From Olsenella uli (lineage in GTDB: Bacteria > Actinomycetota > Coriobacteriia > Coriobacteriales > Atopobiaceae), in assembly GCF_901212655.1 (NCBI RefSeq), contig NZ_CAAKON010000038.1:3849-67848 (forward strand): a stretch of DNA of 64,000 bases, written 5' to 3'. A model generated the notes under the pieces. That model searched no databases. It was given only the letters and a program-made list of their open reading frames with translations, and was not told where the DNA came from. Below are positions 62,565 to 64,000 of the stretch, piece after piece. Both the position numbers and the translations under genes were made by a program. Positions within the stretch are counted from its first letter, which is position 1. Each line of letters begins with the position of its first letter.

Positions 62565-63470
62565 ATGGCATCATCAAGCGGAGCCCTTCGCCTCGTTGAG
62601 GCGAAGGGACTGGTCAAGCGGTATCCCGGGTTCTCGCTCCAGGGCGTGAACCTTACGGTGGATGCAGGGGAGATAGTCGGCTTCGTCGGCGCGAACGGTG
62701 CAGGGAAGTCGACAACCATCAAGGCCCTTCTGGGGCTGATCCCCGTCGACGGAGGCTCGTCGTCGCTCCTCGGGGTCCCGAGCGAGAAGCTCGCGCAGCC
62801 GTGCGGGGCGAGCGTCAAGGAGCAGGTGGGTGTCGTCTTCGATACCGTTTCGCTCCCCGAGCACCTCAGGGTCGCGGATGTCGGCAGGATGCTGTCCCAT
62901 GCCTACGATGGGTGGGACGGGTCGCTGTTCGGGAAGTACGCGGACGAATTCGGGCTCGACGCTAGAAAGCAGGTCAAGGACCTCTCCCGCGGCATGGGCA
63001 TGAAGCTCAGCCTGGCATGCGCGCTCTCGCACAGAGCGCAGCTGCTCGTTCTCGACGAGGCGACCGCAGGGCTCGACCCCATGGCGCGCGAAGAGGTCCT
63101 CGACATCCTGAGGGGCTTCGTCGCCGAGCCGGGCCGCGGAATCCTCATGTCGAGCCACATCACCTCCGACCTCGAGCGCATAGCAGACCGCATCGTGTGC
63201 ATCGACGGCGGCAGGGTTCTGTTCGACCTGCCGAAGGACGCCATCACCGACGCCATGGGCGTCGCCCGCTGCCGAAAGTCCGATTTCGAGCGCATCGTCT
63301 CCTCGAGCCTCATCCCGAACGACGAGTTCAGATACCTGATGCACGACTACGGCATCGACGTCCTCGTTCCGGATCGCTATGCGTTCTCCCGGGCCATGCC
63401 CGAGATTCCCTGCGATCGGATGACAATCGACGACTACCTCGCCCTTGTCCTGAAAGGAGGCGTCCGATAA
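62565..63470 (+). CDS. ABC transporter ATPase (PmtA/YtrB-like)
   Basis: A 301-residue ATPase: GANGAGKSTTIKALLGLIPV (Walker A), VGVVFDTVSLPEHL (Q-loop region, Asp in place of the common Gln), signature LSRGMGMKLSLACALSHRA, Walker B LLVLDEATAGLDP, and MSSHITSDLE. GAAAGGACTG precedes ATG 62565. LSRGM and the C-terminal ~75-residue extension are typical of ATPases paired with ABC2_membrane_5 permeases. It overlaps the permease start by one base. Confidence 0.88.
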   Translation: MASSSGALRLVEAKGLVKRYPGFSLQGVNLTVDAGEIVGFVGANGAGKSTTIKALLGLIPVDGGSSSLLGVPSEKLAQPCGASVKEQVGVVFDTVSLPEHLRVADVGRMLSHAYDGWDGSLFGKYADEFGLDARKQVKDLSRGMGMKLSLACALSHRAQLLVLDEATAGLDPMAREEVLDILRGFVAEPGRGILMSSHITSDLERIADRIVCIDGGRVLFDLPKDAITDAMGVARCRKSDFERIVSSSLIPNDEFRYLMHDYGIDVLVPDRYAFSRAMPEIPCDRMTIDDYLALVLKGGVR

Positions 63471-64000
63471 TGAAGCGGGCATACCTTATGGAAATGAACG
63501 TCCTGCGCGGCTACGCGACCTCCCTCCTGGCGACCGGCTTTCTCGTCACCGTCCTCGTGGGCGTGGGAATGAAGACCGCCATCGTTGCCCCCGCCGTCCT
63601 CACCAGCATGTGCTTCATGATGGGTGCGATCGGCTCCTCCGTCTACGACGACTTGAACGGATGGGGCTCTTATCGCCTCACCCTTCCCGTCTCGAAGCGC
63701 GACGTCGTCCTGAGCCGCTATGCCGCCATCGCGACGCTTGGCCTCATCGGCTCGGCGGTCGGCTTCGCCGCATCGCTTGCGGTCATGGGGCTCGCGTCCG
63801 CCGTGGAGCTGCCGGGAGGCCTCTCCGAGCTCCTCGCGTTCAGCGGGGAGAGGGTCGCCGGCATGGCCTTCGCCACCGCAGTCTGCGTCCTGATCGGCTC
63901 CGCCGTCGCGTCCGTCGTGACGCCGGTGTACTTCAAGTTCGGCCAGACCAAGGCGACCCAGCTTCTGCCAACCGTCACCGTCGGCCTGTTCGTGGTCGCC
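63470..64000 (+). CDS. ABC-2 transporter permease (3' end outside window)
   Basis: The first 177 residues of a permease starting MKRAYLMEMNVLRGYATSLL, preceded by AAAGGAGG and overlapping the ATPase stop (TAATG). Helices are visible at about residues 17-35, 42-60, 90-110 and 130-155. The DDLNGWGSYRLTLPVSKRDV motif after the second helix is typical of the ABC2_membrane_5 family (PmtB-like). The frame is open at the window end. Confidence 0.85.
   Translation, partial: MKRAYLMEMNVLRGYATSLLATGFLVTVLVGVGMKTAIVAPAVLTSMCFMMGAIGSSVYDDLNGWGSYRLTLPVSKRDVVLSRYAAIATLGLIGSAVGFAASLAVMGLASAVELPGGLSELLAFSGERVAGMAFATAVCVLIGSAVASVVTPVYFKFGQTKATQLLPTVTVGLFVVA

Overview
The window is GC-rich (intergenic patches at about 1.6-2.4, 37.2-37.6 and 62.0 kb are clearly more AT-rich) and reads as a chromosome segment of a Gram-positive actinomycete. 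The run coaD - coiled-coil protein - DUF177 - rpmF - plsX - rnc - smc - ftsY - ffh, a class III (firmicute-type) fructose bisphosphatase, a transcriptional T-box before ileS and an energy-coupling cobalt transporter together suggest the class Coriobacteriia (Olsenella/Collinsella/Atopobium-like). The taxon is inference from gene content; no rRNA lies in the window.

Region 1 (0-7.7 kb) is transport, mostly of metals. It holds the 3' part of an ABC exporter half, a broken G3E (CobW-like) GTPase, a broken aldo/keto reductase, a complete cbiMNQO cobalt importer with a His-rich tail on CbiQ, and a CPC-type heavy-metal P-type ATPase. Region 2 (8-37 kb) is conserved housekeeping: Asp23 protein, fakA-like kinase and recG; rsmD and coaD; the DUF177-rpmF-plsX lipid/ribosome unit; rnc-smc-ftsY-ffh; a TrmH-type methyltransferase; an L,D-transpeptidase; ftsH; fbp; a T-box-controlled ileS followed by lspA; a Dus-like flavoenzyme; a VanY-like peptidase; and a flavin-type PNPOx protein.

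Region 3 (37-42 kb) is decayed DNA. It contains truncated or nonsense-bearing remnants of lactate dehydrogenase, a DHA2-type MFS pump, the tail of a second aldo/keto reductase, and an AAA/DUF4143 ATPase with three in-frame stops, with an intact DUF488 gene among them.

Region 4 (42-59 kb) looks like an antimicrobial-peptide sensing and resistance island. A TetR regulator with an operator sitting in the spacer of its own promoter is followed by an MFS efflux pump. Three ABC exporters, each paired with a two-component system, come next: LanFEG-like + OmpR regulator + kinase; ATPase + two permeases + NarL-type kinase and regulator; and, on the opposite strand, LolD/MacB-like ATPase + FtsX-like permease + NarL-type kinase and regulator. 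Two of the three histidine kinases end just after the phospho-acceptor helix and lack the ATPase domain. A three-gene overlapping cassette ending in a DUF4160 protein lies between the first two modules. Two short minus-strand tails sharing a DQLxGG-xE-x-T-xS pattern lie between modules.

Region 5 (59-64 kb) has a frameshifted Abi-family gene, two facing remnants of IS1595/ISXO2-type transposases bracketed by a 13-bp direct repeat, a membrane-anchored XRE regulator, and a GntR(YtrA)-ATPase-permease operon running off the right end, arranged like PmtRAB-type peptide exporters. The most interesting targets are the ATPase-less kinases in the resistance island, the TetR operator set, the DQLxGG tails and the DUF4160 cassette.
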